From positions 1-58,765 of the IMG/VR virus record IMGVR_UViG_3300031754_000005: a stretch of DNA of 58,765 nucleotides. One strand, given 5' to 3'. A program made the position numbers and the translations under genes. Positions 49,447 through 57,252 of the stretch are shown here, in pieces. Position 1 is the stretch's first letter. Each line of letters opens with the position of its first letter. The notes under the pieces were generated by a model. The model ran no database searches, had not been told where the DNA came from, and saw nothing but the letters and a program-made list of their open reading frames with translations. Source of the stretch: a virus.

Positions 49447-50734
49447 CGTCCGCGACCTCCCGCTCCGGGTGAGTTGCCGCGCCGCCCGCCAGCGGCATCA
49501 CCAGTTCCGGCTGTTCGCGCAATCGGCGCGCCCGCTCGGCGATTGCTGCCGCGACCAGCTCGCGCTCGAGACCGCATTGCGGATCGTCGGGCGGCCTGCC
49601 CCAGGACGTGCGCCAGTGGCCGTCGACCCAGGCCGCGGCATGAAGGCGCCCGGCCACAGCAAATTGTTGCCACCAATCCGCATCTCGGCCCCACAATTCA
49701 TCTCGCCGCCGCGGATTTGACGCCACCTGGGCCGGCTCGGACGCAACGGCGCCGTTACCCGGCGCGGCCCGGGCATTGAGCGCCCAGTTGAGCCAGCGGC
49801 GGCGCCAGACATCGAGACGACGCCGCGTCTCGCCCTGGTGAATCTTAAATTTCGCCCACTCCGCGGCGAGATTGACCTCCGGTAATCGGGCGACCTGGCG
49901 TGTTGCGGCGGCTTCCTCCCGCCAATCATCCGGCAAATCGAAATTCAGAGAGAGAGCCGCGCCTCCTGGCGCGGTCGCGCGCGCGCCCCTCTCTCTCTTC
50001 TTCCCTTCTTTACCATTCAAGTAAGAGTCAGAGTGAGGGCTCACTGAGTTTTTCGTTGGGTCCCGGCTTTCGCCGGGGTCAGATTCAGTGAGGCCTCCAG
50101 AGGGTTCGGGAGTTCTCCCGTAATCATCCACCGGCGGCTGTGGGTAACGGTAGCTCGGATGCTGCGGCTGCTGGTGCCATGACCGGCATATTCCGTAGCG
50201 CTGGCCGCCCGCCTCGTAGCTGGCGATCAGCCCGCGCGCGGCCAGCTCGCCCAGCAGCTCGTCGACATCGACATCATCGAGCGGCAGCACCCGCAATTTC
50301 AGCGTCAGCGCCTGCCACTCAAAAATCCCGTGGTCGTCAGCCTCGTTACGCAGCCCGAGCAGCAGCAGTCTTGCGAGCGGTGAGCATTGCGCGAATTCGC
50401 CTTCGGTCCACTGCGAGGGATGGACTGACCTGATCCGGCTCATCGGCCTTCCCCTTCCGATGTTTGATTGCCGCCCTCGGGCGCGGCTTATTTTTTTCTG
50501 CAATTCGAGCCACGTCGCGGCGAGGTACCAGAGCGCGTGATCCCACCCTGGATCAGAGGGGATGCGCCAGCCGACCGTGCTGTAAAGCTGCAGCATGATC
50601 TCTAAGGGCGAGAGGTCCTGCGCCTCGGCCCACAGGCAATGCTCGACCGCGACGCCGATCGCTTCGTCGAATATCGAGGAGCCGGGAATCAGCCCCGATG
50701 CCGCGCCGACCGAGAGAAAGTCGGGGGCGGCCAT
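49421..50734 (-). CDS. Phage replication-type protein with an extra in-frame N-terminal domain
   Basis: The 437-residue frame has two parts. Residues 1-97 form a helical domain (FDEAIGVAVEHCLWAEAQDL) of unknown family. From Met98 (50443) the sequence SRIRSVHPSQWTEGEFAQCS, LLLLGLRNEADDHGIFEWQA, LKLRVLPLDDVDVDELL is the winged-helix start of phage replication initiator-like proteins, followed by a Ser/Pro-rich linker and a basic C-terminal domain. AAGGGGAAGG lies just before Met98, so a 340-residue product may also be made. AGGAAATAA precedes 50734. Confidence 0.72.
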   Translation of the reverse strand: MAAPDFLSVGAASGLIPGSSIFDEAIGVAVEHCLWAEAQDLSPLEIMLQLYSTVGWRIPSDPGWDHALWYLAATWLELQKKISRARGRQSNIGRGRPMSRIRSVHPSQWTEGEFAQCSPLARLLLLGLRNEADDHGIFEWQALTLKLRVLPLDDVDVDELLGELAARGLIASYEAGGQRYGICRSWHQQPQHPSYRYPQPPVDDYGRTPEPSGGLTESDPGESRDPTKNSVSPHSDSYLNGKEGKKRERGARATAPGGAALSLNFDLPDDWREEAAATRQVARLPEVNLAAEWAKFKIHQGETRRRLDVWRRRWLNWALNARAAPGNGAVASEPAQVASNPRRRDELWGRDADWWQQFAVAGRLHAAAWVDGHWRTSWGRPPDDPQCGLERELVAAAIAERARRLREQPELVMPLAGGAATHPEREVADDEPDAEVA

Positions 50735-50785
50735 TTGTTATTTCCTATCCGCCCACAAGGAGCTTAACGAGGCGGCGATCATCCA

Positions 50786-51016
50786 TCACGCCGCCCGCTC
50801 GGGCTGGGTGCGCCGCGGGGCAATCGGCTCAAAGAAATCAGCGGGCTTGAGCGGCGGGTCGAGCGCGTGGCCTTGCTCCAGCACATCGCGCTGGCGGGTT
50901 GCCGGGATGCGCCCGACGTCGCGCCAAGTGCGCACCGTGCTTTCGCGCAGGCCCAAGAGTTGGGCCAGTTTCGTCGGGCCGCCGAAGCGGGCGATGATCT
51001 GTTCCGCCGCATTCAT
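50786..51016 (-). CDS. Cro-like helix-turn-helix regulator
   Basis: The 76-residue product starts NAAEQIIARFGGPTKLAQLL, then GLRESTVRTWRDVGRIPATR and RQRDVLEQGHAL, a clear Cro/CI-type helix-turn-helix. It is the first leftward gene from the divergent promoter region at 51.05 kb and probably binds there. No partner CI-type repressor with an S24 domain was found. Confidence 0.78.
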   Translation of the reverse strand: MNAAEQIIARFGGPTKLAQLLGLRESTVRTWRDVGRIPATRQRDVLEQGHALDPPLKPADFFEPIAPRRTQPERAA

Positions 51017-51046
51017 GCGCCGAACGATATAACCGCGATTTTTTCG

Positions 51047-51087
51047 CGTCAAGACTATTGACGGCGGCCGATCCGGCGGATTATCGT
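51047..51087. promoter_or_regulatory. Divergent promoter with palindromic operator
   Basis: CGTCAA (51047-51052) and TTGACG (51058-51063) form a perfect palindrome with 5 central bases. TTGACG is a good -35 for rightward transcription, with TATCGT at 51082-51087 (18-bp spacer). Its mirror image serves leftward transcription with TATATC nearby (short spacer, 15 bp). CGCGA-A5-TCGCG (about 51034-51048) adds a second inverted repeat. The Cro-like gene and the early operon start on either side. Confidence 0.6.
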
Positions 51088-51118
51088 TCGCGGGAATTTC
51101 GCGCAGGGGGAGGCTACG

Positions 51119-51466
51119 ATGACCACAACCGACCGAACCACCGCACAACCTGAGACGATAGCGCCGGGCGTCACCTTCACGCCGGGGCCGTGGGCGGTAA
51201 TCGAGCCTGTCGCGCTCGATTATCGTGCCCCATTGATCTATGGGGCCGACAAAGTGTCGCTGGTTGCGATCGCCGAAGGTGGCGGTCCACGTAGAGCCAT
51301 AACCGCGCCGGAGGCCCGCGCGAATGCGTTTCTGATCGCCGCCGCACCTGATCTGTACGCGGCGCTGCAAGCTATCGCCTCTTACGCGGAGGCTCAGCCG
51401 CCAAACGCGTTCGCGCAAATCGATAGGCTCGCAAGAGCCGCGCTCGCCAAGGCGGAGGGCCGGTGA
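51119..51466 (+). CDS. Conserved phage early protein (TPGPW / IAAAPDLY type)
   Basis: The 115-residue product has FTPGPWAVIEPVALDY and ARANAFLIAAAPDLYAALQA, then an Ala/Lys-rich end. This arrangement is one of the commonest small early proteins in proteobacterial phages; its function is unknown. AGGGGGAGG lies 5-6 bases before the ATG. It is the first gene of the rightward operon. Confidence 0.75.
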   Translation: MTTTDRTTAQPETIAPGVTFTPGPWAVIEPVALDYRAPLIYGADKVSLVAIAEGGGPRRAITAPEARANAFLIAAAPDLYAALQAIASYAEAQPPNAFAQIDRLARAALAKAEGR

Positions 51467-51678
51467 TGCCCGCGCGGCCGCCCTTTACTCCCTCGCCGCG
51501 GCCCGAGCCGGGGATCGCCGTCGCGCTCGCCAGCGCTAACCGCAACCTCGGCATGCTGGTCGGCTGCACCCGCCGCTTGGCCGCTGCGCCCTCGCTGTTG
51601 TCGCGCGATGTCGACTGGCGGCGCTGGCGCTGGCTCTGCCTGCCGGCCGGCTATCCGTTTTGCCGGGAGAATGCGTGA
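51466..51678 (+). CDS. Small hypothetical early protein
   Basis: The 70-residue product is Pro/Arg-rich with a Trp-rich end (DWRRWRWLCLPAGYPF). It overlaps the previous stop as TGATG and the next start the same way. GGCGGAGGG precedes it. Confidence 0.55.
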   Translation: MPARPPFTPSPRPEPGIAVALASANRNLGMLVGCTRRLAAAPSLLSRDVDWRRWRWLCLPAGYPFCRENA

Positions 51679-51884
51679 TGCCGAACGGATTGCCGCAACA
51701 GGATGCCGAAATCTATCTCGGTGACGGGCTTTACGCCCGCTTCGACGGCTTCCAGGTCATCTTGCGGGCGCCGCGCGAGCTGGGCGACCATTACGTCGGA
51801 CTGGAGCCCGACACCTACCGCTCGCTGCAAGCGTGGATCGAGCGGCACCCGCGCCTCAAAGCGCACCTGGTGCGGCCCCGATGA
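51678..51884 (+). CDS. Conserved small phage protein (YLGDGLYARFDGFQVIL type)
   Basis: The 68-residue product has AEIYLGDGLYARFDGFQVIL, RAPRELGDHYVGLEP and a helical end. This pattern recurs across proteobacterial phages. It may form a small beta-sheet protein; function unknown. Coupled to both neighbours (TGATG, ATGA). Confidence 0.7.
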   Translation: MPNGLPQQDAEIYLGDGLYARFDGFQVILRAPRELGDHYVGLEPDTYRSLQAWIERHPRLKAHLVRPR

Positions 51885-52132
51885 GCGCCGCGATATTGCG
51901 CCGCGCCGCCGACCAGAGCCGCCTCGCCGAGGCCACGAGCTGCCTCGGCCGCGCGCTCGAATGTGAGCGGCTCGGGCCGGTGCGCAACTGGTTTCTGATC
52001 CGCGCCAGCCTCTTGTTGCACGATTGCGGCCTCGGCGAATTGGCCGGGCGCATTTCGGCCGACTCGGTCGATCGCGAACTCACCCGCCTCCACGACGAGC
52101 TGCGCGCCCTCGCCGGAGCCGGGCGATGGTAA
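51881..52132 (+). CDS. Small helical hypothetical early protein
   Basis: The 83-residue product is helical throughout (ILRRAADQSRLAEATSCLGR, LTRLHDELRALAG). It starts in an ATGA overlap and ends 7 bp inside the next gene. No family recognised. Confidence 0.6.
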   Translation: MSAAILRRAADQSRLAEATSCLGRALECERLGPVRNWFLIRASLLLHDCGLGELAGRISADSVDRELTRLHDELRALAGAGRW

Positions 52133-52371
52133 CCAGCCCGCCCAACGCCGGCAAACTGTTGGACGGCATGTGGCAGAGCCGCGACCGGCTGCATCGGCTG
52201 CCTGCCGGCTATCTTGCGCGGCTTTATGAGCGCGGCTGGGTCAGGCGCGCGGTCAAACGGCAGTGTAAATACCGTCGCGAGACGCCGGTCGCGAGCGCGG
52301 TGGTGCAATCGCAGTACGTCATCACCCGCGCCGGCCGCCAAGCCCTGCGCGAGGCGGGGCTGTTGCCATGA
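52126..52371 (+). CDS. Small basic early protein, winged-helix-like
   Basis: The 81-residue product has GYLARLYERGWVRRAVKR, then SQYVITRAGRQALREAGLL. The latter recalls the wing and last helix of winged-helix proteins (Y-ITRAGR-AL). A DNA-binding role is possible. Overlaps the next gene by ATGA. Confidence 0.55.
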   Translation: MVTSPPNAGKLLDGMWQSRDRLHRLPAGYLARLYERGWVRRAVKRQCKYRRETPVASAVVQSQYVITRAGRQALREAGLLP

Positions 52372-52586
52372 CCGACGCGCCCCGCTTTGACCGCCACGGC
52401 GAGATCCGCTGTCTCGGCCGGGTCGCCGACAAGGGCGCCCGCAAGGTCTGGGTCATCATCCGGCGCAAAGGCGGCGCGCAGGCTTACGCGATCACCGAGA
52501 CCGAATGGAATTTGTTCGCCGAAACGCCGCTCGCGGCAGGCGCCACGCTGGCGCCGCGGCTTGATCATTTCGGGGGCGTCCGATGA
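52368..52586 (+). CDS. Small hypothetical early protein
   Basis: The 72-residue product has RCLGRVADKGARKVWVIIRR and YAITETEWNLFAETPL, a strand-rich core. Coupled to both neighbours by ATGA. Function unknown. Confidence 0.6.
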   Translation: MTDAPRFDRHGEIRCLGRVADKGARKVWVIIRRKGGAQAYAITETEWNLFAETPLAAGATLAPRLDHFGGVR

Positions 52587-52858
52587 CCGTCTTTCACGGT
52601 GCCAGCGACCACGATCTGTTGCAGGCCACGGGCACGCTCGTCGAAATGCCGCGCCCCCGCAAAAAATCGCGCGCTCTCTGCCCTTACGACCGCCGCCCCT
52701 GCCGCTACCCGCGCTGCGCGCTGTGCCGCCACGGCCGGTTGCGCTGGCTTGACCACGCGGTCGGCGTCGGCGCGGCACTCCTCGCCGGGCTCGGCGGCGC
52801 CGTGGTCATCCTCGCGATCGGCCTCGCGCTGGTTGTTCTCATAAGGGACCTCGGATGA
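52583..52858 (+). CDS. Membrane protein with a cytoplasmic cysteine cluster
   Basis: The 91-residue product has a basic, Cys-rich part (CPYDRRPCRYPRCALCRHG) that could bind zinc. One strong membrane helix follows (GLGGAVVILAIGLALVVLI). Small phage membrane proteins in early operons often act in exclusion or immunity; nothing specific is seen here. Confidence 0.6.
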   Translation: MTVFHGASDHDLLQATGTLVEMPRPRKKSRALCPYDRRPCRYPRCALCRHGRLRWLDHAVGVGAALLAGLGGAVVILAIGLALVVLIRDLG

Positions 52859-53148
52859 AAGCGCAAAATTCGCCGCAACTCGACGAGCCCCCGCGCGAGC
52901 GGGCCGAAGCCGCGCTCGACAAGGCGCTGAACGCGCTCGTCGAATTGCTCGCCGTCGCCGAGTTGGTCGACGAGAAAGAGCCGCTCGGCGCCCGCGCGCT
53001 GCGGCAATACGCGGGCCTCCCCGAAGCCCGCCACGCCAGCGCCAAACGGCAGGCGCGCCAGACAATCCAGGATATCTGGACCCTGCGAGGCAAACCCGGC
53101 CGGCGCCAAGCCGACACGCTGGCGTGCGGAAGCGGGAGAGCCGGATGA
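52855..53148 (+). CDS. Helical hypothetical early protein
   Basis: The 97-residue product has a helix (ALDKALNALVELLAVAELVD) and a basic end. Coupled by ATGA to both neighbours. Not recognised. Confidence 0.55.
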   Translation: MKAQNSPQLDEPPRERAEAALDKALNALVELLAVAELVDEKEPLGARALRQYAGLPEARHASAKRQARQTIQDIWTLRGKPGRRQADTLACGSGRAG

Positions 53149-53324
53149 TTCCCATCCTCGGGCGCACCCCGCCCGCTTGGTTTAGGGGATGGCACGCCGG
53201 CCTCGACGACGCGATCCGCATCATCGACATGGGCATCAACGCCTGCGCGCCGGACGACGAAGCCGGCCGCGCCGCACTGCAATCCGCGCGCGAGAATATC
53301 GCGCTGCTGAAGGGGAGGGGATAA
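53145..53324 (+). CDS. Small hypothetical early protein
   Basis: The 59-residue product has PPAWFRGWHAGLDDAIRIID and a helical end. It sits between ATGA and TAATG overlaps, and the strong AGGGGAGGGG site inside its 3' end serves the nuclease gene. Stop is TAA. Confidence 0.55.
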   Translation: MIPILGRTPPAWFRGWHAGLDDAIRIIDMGINACAPDDEAGRAALQSARENIALLKGRG

Positions 53325-54292
53325 TGGTCCCGCGCGACTGGCCGACCCGGCTTCAGCCAAACCTGCCGGCACCCGATTATCACGCGCTGCGGGCGCTGTC
53401 GGCTTCAGGTGCGTGGACCTTGGCCGAGGACTGCCCGGCGAAATTTCTCTGGCAGAGCCCCTGGAACCCGCTATGGACAGCCGAGGCGAAGACCGAATTC
53501 GATATCGGCTCGGCGGCGCACCTGGCGGTATTGGAGCCGGCCGAATTCGAGGCGCGCACGCTTATCATCGACGCCGCCGACTACCGCACCGGCAAGGCGC
53601 AGGAGCAGCGCAACGCCGCGCGCGACTCGGATCGAGTCCCGCTGCTCGCCCGCCAGCTCGACATCGTGCAGGCGATCGCCGGATCGATCCGCGCGCACCC
53701 GATCGCCAGCGAAGCCTTTGCCGGCGGCATGCCGGAAGCGAGCCTGACCTGGCGCGATGCCGGCACCGATGTGCCGTGCAAGGCGCGCATCGACTGGCTG
53801 CCGCGGCACGGCCGCTGGCTGGTCGACCTGAAGACTGCGGCCTCGGCCAACCCGCGCACCTGGAAGGACCAGGCCACCCGGCTCGGCTACCATGCCCGCG
53901 CTGCCTGGTATCTAGAGGGCGCCGAGGCGGTGACCGGCCGGCGGCCCGAGGAATACTGGTTTGTCGTCGTCGAAAAGGAGCCGCCCTACCTCGTCAGCGT
54001 CGTCGCCTTTGACGAGGCCGCGCTCGAGTGGGGCCGGATCGTCAACCGCCGCGCCTGCGAATTGTTCGCCCGCTGTGCGGGCTCGGGCGACTGGCCGGGC
54101 TACCGCGAGCCTGGCGCCAAGCGCGACCGCGCCTTTCGCGTCTCGCTGCCGCCCTGGGCCATCTACCAATTGCAGGACAGGAGCGAGGCCGGCGAGTTCG
54201 CGACGCACCAGATCCGCCGCACCGCAGCGATCGACCCCGCGCTGTTGCGCACCGCCAAGGCGCTCTTTGCGCCAAACCCAGGAGAACAGTGA
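53324..54292 (+). CDS. PD-(D/E)XK exonuclease, RecE/exodeoxyribonuclease VIII-like
   Basis: The 322-residue product has a GSAAHLAVLEP block (His66), then ARIDWLP (Asp157), VDLKTAASA (Asp168-x-Lys170) and RLGYHARAAWYLEGA. These are the metal-binding and catalytic parts of the PD-(D/E)XK fold as seen in RecE-like phage exonucleases. It would resect double-strand ends to feed the recombinase encoded next. It overlaps the recombinase start by one base. Confidence 0.85.
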   Translation: MVPRDWPTRLQPNLPAPDYHALRALSASGAWTLAEDCPAKFLWQSPWNPLWTAEAKTEFDIGSAAHLAVLEPAEFEARTLIIDAADYRTGKAQEQRNAARDSDRVPLLARQLDIVQAIAGSIRAHPIASEAFAGGMPEASLTWRDAGTDVPCKARIDWLPRHGRWLVDLKTAASANPRTWKDQATRLGYHARAAWYLEGAEAVTGRRPEEYWFVVVEKEPPYLVSVVAFDEAALEWGRIVNRRACELFARCAGSGDWPGYREPGAKRDRAFRVSLPPWAIYQLQDRSEAGEFATHQIRRTAAIDPALLRTAKALFAPNPGEQ

Positions 54293-55329
54293 TGGCATCG
54301 AACATCCTCAACATCGCGCCAGCGACGCGCGCCGGGGCGCATCTCCTGATCCAATTCTTTGGGCCGCCGCGCAGCGGCAAAACCTACACGGCATTGCGCG
54401 TCGCTCGCGGCATCGTCGGGCCGCAGGGCAAGATCGGCGGTCTCGATACCGAAGCCGGCCGCATGCGCCTTTACAGCGACAAGGTGCCGGGCGGGTTTGT
54501 CGTCGGGGAGTTGACCCCGCCCTACACTCCATCGCGCTATCTGGAGGCAATCGAGGAATTTGTCCGCTTTGGCGTCGACACCCTGATTATCGACTCGTTC
54601 TCACATTGCTGGGAAGGGACGGGCGGCGTCCTGGAAATGGCCGACCTCGCCGAAGCCAACGGCAAAAGGGGCTTGCTGAAATGGCTGGAGCCAAAGCGCG
54701 ACTATAAGCGGCTGGTCAATTTCCTGTTGTCGACGCGGATGCACCTCATCCTGTGCACCCGCGCCAAGCAGCCGATCGTCGAAGCCTATATCGAGGAGAA
54801 CGGCAAGCCGAAAAAGACGCTTCTGACGCTGCCGTGGGAGCCGATCCAGGACAAGCGGCTCAAATACGAAATGACGATCGTCGTGCCGATGACGCTGGAT
54901 GGCGGCTACGAGGTTGACCCGGAGCGCCTCAAGGTGCCGGGCGACCTGGCCGAATTCTTCCGCGGCGAGCGCCTGACCGAAGCCACCGGGGCGGCGATTG
55001 CCGAATGGGTCAAGGGCGGCAAGCCGGTCGACCACGCGCTCGAACTCTTGCGCAAGGAAGCCTTCGAGTGCGCTGGCGCCGGCACCGGATTTTTCACGAA
55101 ATGGTGGAATTCGGCCGCCATCAAACCGCGCCGGAACGCCTTGCGCCCCGACATGGGCAACCTTGAATCGATCGCCTGCGCCGCCGATGCGGAGATCGAG
55201 CGCGAGCGCCAGGCGCAGGAGGAGGCGCGCCGAGGCGCCGCCGATGCAGAGACGCTCGATGACCCGTTTGGCGGCCGGTTGCCGCTGGAGACGGTTGGCG
55301 CCGGTGCCACGGCGCCAAAGGCGGCGTGA
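54292..55329 (+). CDS. Sak4-like ATPase, single-strand annealing or recombination protein
   Basis: The 345-residue product has Walker A FGPPRSGKTYTAL (Gly24-Thr31), DTEAGRMRLYSD, and Walker B VDTLIIDSFSHCW near residue 97, then LLSTRMHLILCTRAKQ. This order fits the Sak4/AAA-type phage recombinases. With the exonuclease upstream it forms a recombination pair. The C-terminus is acidic and may recruit single-strand DNA-binding protein. AGGAGAA precedes the ATG. Confidence 0.8.
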   Translation: MASNILNIAPATRAGAHLLIQFFGPPRSGKTYTALRVARGIVGPQGKIGGLDTEAGRMRLYSDKVPGGFVVGELTPPYTPSRYLEAIEEFVRFGVDTLIIDSFSHCWEGTGGVLEMADLAEANGKRGLLKWLEPKRDYKRLVNFLLSTRMHLILCTRAKQPIVEAYIEENGKPKKTLLTLPWEPIQDKRLKYEMTIVVPMTLDGGYEVDPERLKVPGDLAEFFRGERLTEATGAAIAEWVKGGKPVDHALELLRKEAFECAGAGTGFFTKWWNSAAIKPRRNALRPDMGNLESIACAADAEIERERQAQEEARRGAADAETLDDPFGGRLPLETVGAGATAPKAA

Positions 55330-55700
55330 TGCTCGGGCGGTTTGATCCGCGCGCCGCATGGGCAGCGTTCTCGGCCGAAGAACAGCGGGCCTTCGGCGAG
55401 ACCGCGCTATTGCTCGTCGTTGCGAGCGATGCGAATACCGATTGCGACAGCCCGAGCCATGTCCGCTGGGAACATGCCGAGCAGCAGGCGTGGCTTCAGC
55501 TTGGGTGCCTTGTCCCGGATTTCCGCGATTACCCGGGCGGCCCGGACCTGTCCGCGATCGGCGTCCGCGCATGCCGCGAATGCGGTTGCACCAACGAGAG
55601 CAGCTGCCCGGAAGGCTGCTGGTGGGTTTGGGACGATTTGTGTAGCTCGTGCTGGGACGATTTGTGTAGCTCGTGCGCGACACCAGAAAAAGGTGAATGA
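55329..55700 (+). CDS. Zinc-binding early protein with a duplicated C-terminal knuckle
   Basis: The 123-residue product has a helical N-terminus and a Cys-rich end: RACRECGCTNESSCPEGCWW, then WDDLCSSC twice in tandem. The single-copy form (CxxCGCT..C..GC.WV..DLCSxC) is common in phage proteins, so the repeat adds one knuckle. It overlaps the recombinase stop. Confidence 0.7.
   Translation: MLGRFDPRAAWAAFSAEEQRAFGETALLLVVASDANTDCDSPSHVRWEHAEQQAWLQLGCLVPDFRDYPGGPDLSAIGVRACRECGCTNESSCPEGCWWVWDDLCSSCWDDLCSSCATPEKGE
55629..55676 (+). repeat. Perfect 24-bp tandem duplication
   Basis: The 24-base unit at 55629-55652 is repeated exactly at 55653-55676 and keeps the frame, adding WDDLCSSC. Exact identity points to a recent slip or an assembly duplication. 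Confidence 0.9.
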
Positions 55701-56281
55701 TGGACTCAAATCGCATTTTCCTGACGGTCAATAGCGAGCGCCGCTCGCTGGCGTGGTTGATCGAAAATTCAAGCGCCGCGACCCATGTCCGGGTCGGCAA
55801 CTGCCCGGGCCTCGTGGCGCTGCCCGAGCTGCCCGCCGCGACCTATGTCGGGGTCTACAACTGCCCGGGCCTCGTGGCGCTGCCCGAGCTGGCCGCCGCG
55901 ACCCATGTCCGGGTCGGCAGCTGCCCGGGCCTCGTGGCGCTGCCCGAGCTGCCCGCCGCGACCTATGTCGAGGTCTACAACTGCCCGGGCCTCGTGGCGC
56001 TGCCCGAGCTGCCCGCCGCGACCCATGTCTGGGTCGACAACTGCCCGGGCCTGATGATGTTGAATGCCGGCGCCGATAAGCGCGGCTACCAGTTTGTCGC
56101 GGTTCGCGTCCGTGGCGCTTGGCGCATCATCGCTGGCTGCCGAAACTTTTCCATCGCCGACGCGCGCAACCACTGGGGCAAGGGCGGCTCGAGCGACCGG
56201 CCTGATTGCTTGGCGCTGGTCGAGCGATTGGCCGCCGAGATAGAGGCGCGCGCCCAATACGCGCCGGCGGTCGAAAGCTGA
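55700..56281 (+). CDS. Leucine-rich-repeat-like phage protein with 20-residue repeats
   Basis: The 193-residue product has a short N-terminus, then about 4.7 copies of a 20-residue repeat of the form LPELPAATHVRVGNCPGLVA. Differences fall mostly at HVRVGN, YVGVYN, HVRVGS, YVEVYN, HVWVDN. The consensus resembles short bacterial LRRs (LP-LP-x-V-V-N). The C-terminal part (ADKRGYQFVAVRVRGAWRII, GCRNFSIADARNHWGKGG) is a phage domain I have seen but cannot name. It might bind a host protein; this is inference from the fold. Confidence 0.75.
   Translation: MDSNRIFLTVNSERRSLAWLIENSSAATHVRVGNCPGLVALPELPAATYVGVYNCPGLVALPELAAATHVRVGSCPGLVALPELPAATYVEVYNCPGLVALPELPAATHVWVDNCPGLMMLNAGADKRGYQFVAVRVRGAWRIIAGCRNFSIADARNHWGKGGSSDRPDCLALVERLAAEIEARAQYAPAVES
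55774..56052 (+). repeat. 60-bp tandem repeats inside the LRR-like gene
   Basis: About 4.7 units of 60 bp run through this stretch, with most bases identical and differences grouped in the segment coding for H/Y-V-x-V-x-N. Units alternate between two types (CCCATGTCC...GGGTCGGC and CCTATGTCG...GGTCTAC), giving a 120-bp higher-order period. Such arrays change copy number easily. Confidence 0.95.
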
Positions 56282-56285
56282 ACGC

Positions 56286-56735
56286 ATGCAGGCGTTGACG
56301 GATCTCGAAGCCCTGACCTGCCCGACTTGCGGCATCCTCTATGCGGTGCCGCGCCGCTTTATCCAAAACCGACGCGAATCCCCGCGCGCGTCCCCGGGTT
56401 GGTATTGCCCGAACGGGCATGCGCTGCATTTCACCGAAACCGAGCTCGATCGCGTGCGTCGCGAGCGCGACAGCCTCAAGCAGGAAAACGCCCGGCTTGA
56501 TGAAGAGCGCGCCGCCGCCGATAGACGCGCCGCCGAAGAGCGCCGTCAGCGTGAGCGCATCGAAAAGCGCGCCGGCGCCGGCGTCTGCCCGTGCTGCAAC
56601 CGCACGGTATCACAGCTTGCCCGGCACATGCAGTCCAGGCATCCCGATGCGCCCTTTGTGCCGACCGCGAAGCCGGCACCGAAGTTAATGGGCGCCGCCG
56701 CCAAGCGAGCCGCAGCCAACCTCGGAGCGCCCTAA
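56286..56735 (+). CDS. Two-zinc-finger coiled-coil early protein
   Basis: The 149-residue product has LTCPTCGILYAVPRRF, GWYCPNGHALHFTETE, a long charged coiled coil (RRERDSLKQENARLDEERAA) and a C-terminal finger CPCCNRTVSQLARHMQSRHP. This architecture is widespread in phage early regions; function unknown. Stop is TAA. Confidence 0.75.
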   Translation: MQALTDLEALTCPTCGILYAVPRRFIQNRRESPRASPGWYCPNGHALHFTETELDRVRRERDSLKQENARLDEERAAADRRAAEERRQRERIEKRAGAGVCPCCNRTVSQLARHMQSRHPDAPFVPTAKPAPKLMGAAAKRAAANLGAP

Positions 56736-56736
56736 C

Positions 56737-57153
56737 ATGACGATCGAAGCGCGGCCTGGCTTTGACGACGGCTTCCCCGTGGTCGACCCCGGCACCTTTC
56801 TGGTGATCCGCGCCGACGGCACGGAAAAAGTCACCCGCGCCGAGAAGCCGGTCGTTCGCGCGATCGCCCGCGCGATCGGCGCCGAGACGCTCGACTTCGT
56901 GACGCTGACCTGGAACGCGGTCGGGCAGCCGGATTTGATGATGGCAGTGGACGATCAGGGATGGGAATACGAGGTCATCGAGCATTCGCCGACGCATTAC
57001 GAGCATCGCCCGACGCGGGCGCGCAAGCCGATCAATCCGCGCGCCACCGAGTTTTACCTGCGCATCTGTAAGCCGGGCACGACTCACCAGATCGTCGGTG
57101 ATGTCGCGCTCTGCCGCGACGGCGAGGGAAGCGGATGGGGCGGCAGAGAATGA
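56737..57153 (+). CDS. Conserved early protein with CKPGTTHQIVGDVA end
   Basis: The 138-residue product has a long N-terminal region (TLTWNAVGQPDLMMAVDDQG) and the common phage end KPINPRATEFYLRICKPGTT, HQIVGDVALCRD. It begins 1 bp after the preceding gene. Function unknown. Confidence 0.65.
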   Translation: MTIEARPGFDDGFPVVDPGTFLVIRADGTEKVTRAEKPVVRAIARAIGAETLDFVTLTWNAVGQPDLMMAVDDQGWEYEVIEHSPTHYEHRPTRARKPINPRATEFYLRICKPGTTHQIVGDVALCRDGEGSGWGGRE

Positions 57154-57252
57154 AAGATCACGATCGAAAACACCGACCGGCTGGTCACGCTGGAAATCGA
57201 CGGCAAGCGCGTGCCGGCGCGGATCTGGGAAGGCTCCGCCGAGAGCGCGGCG
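57154..57252 (+). pseudogene. Remnant of a KITIENTDRLVTL-type early gene
   Basis: After the stop at 57151-57153 the frame reads KITIENTDRLVTLEIDGKRV then PARIWEGSAES. This is the start of a small protein common in phages (normally beginning MKITIENT). Here the ATG is one base out of frame (ATGAAAG instead of ATGAAG). The rest of the family is missing, and the frame runs straight into the next gene. A GTG at 57211 could start a slightly longer fusion. Confidence 0.6.

Noticed and set aside
55774-56052. CRISPR array
   Set aside because: Units are continuous coding sequence of 60 bp without unique spacers, and no cas genes are present.
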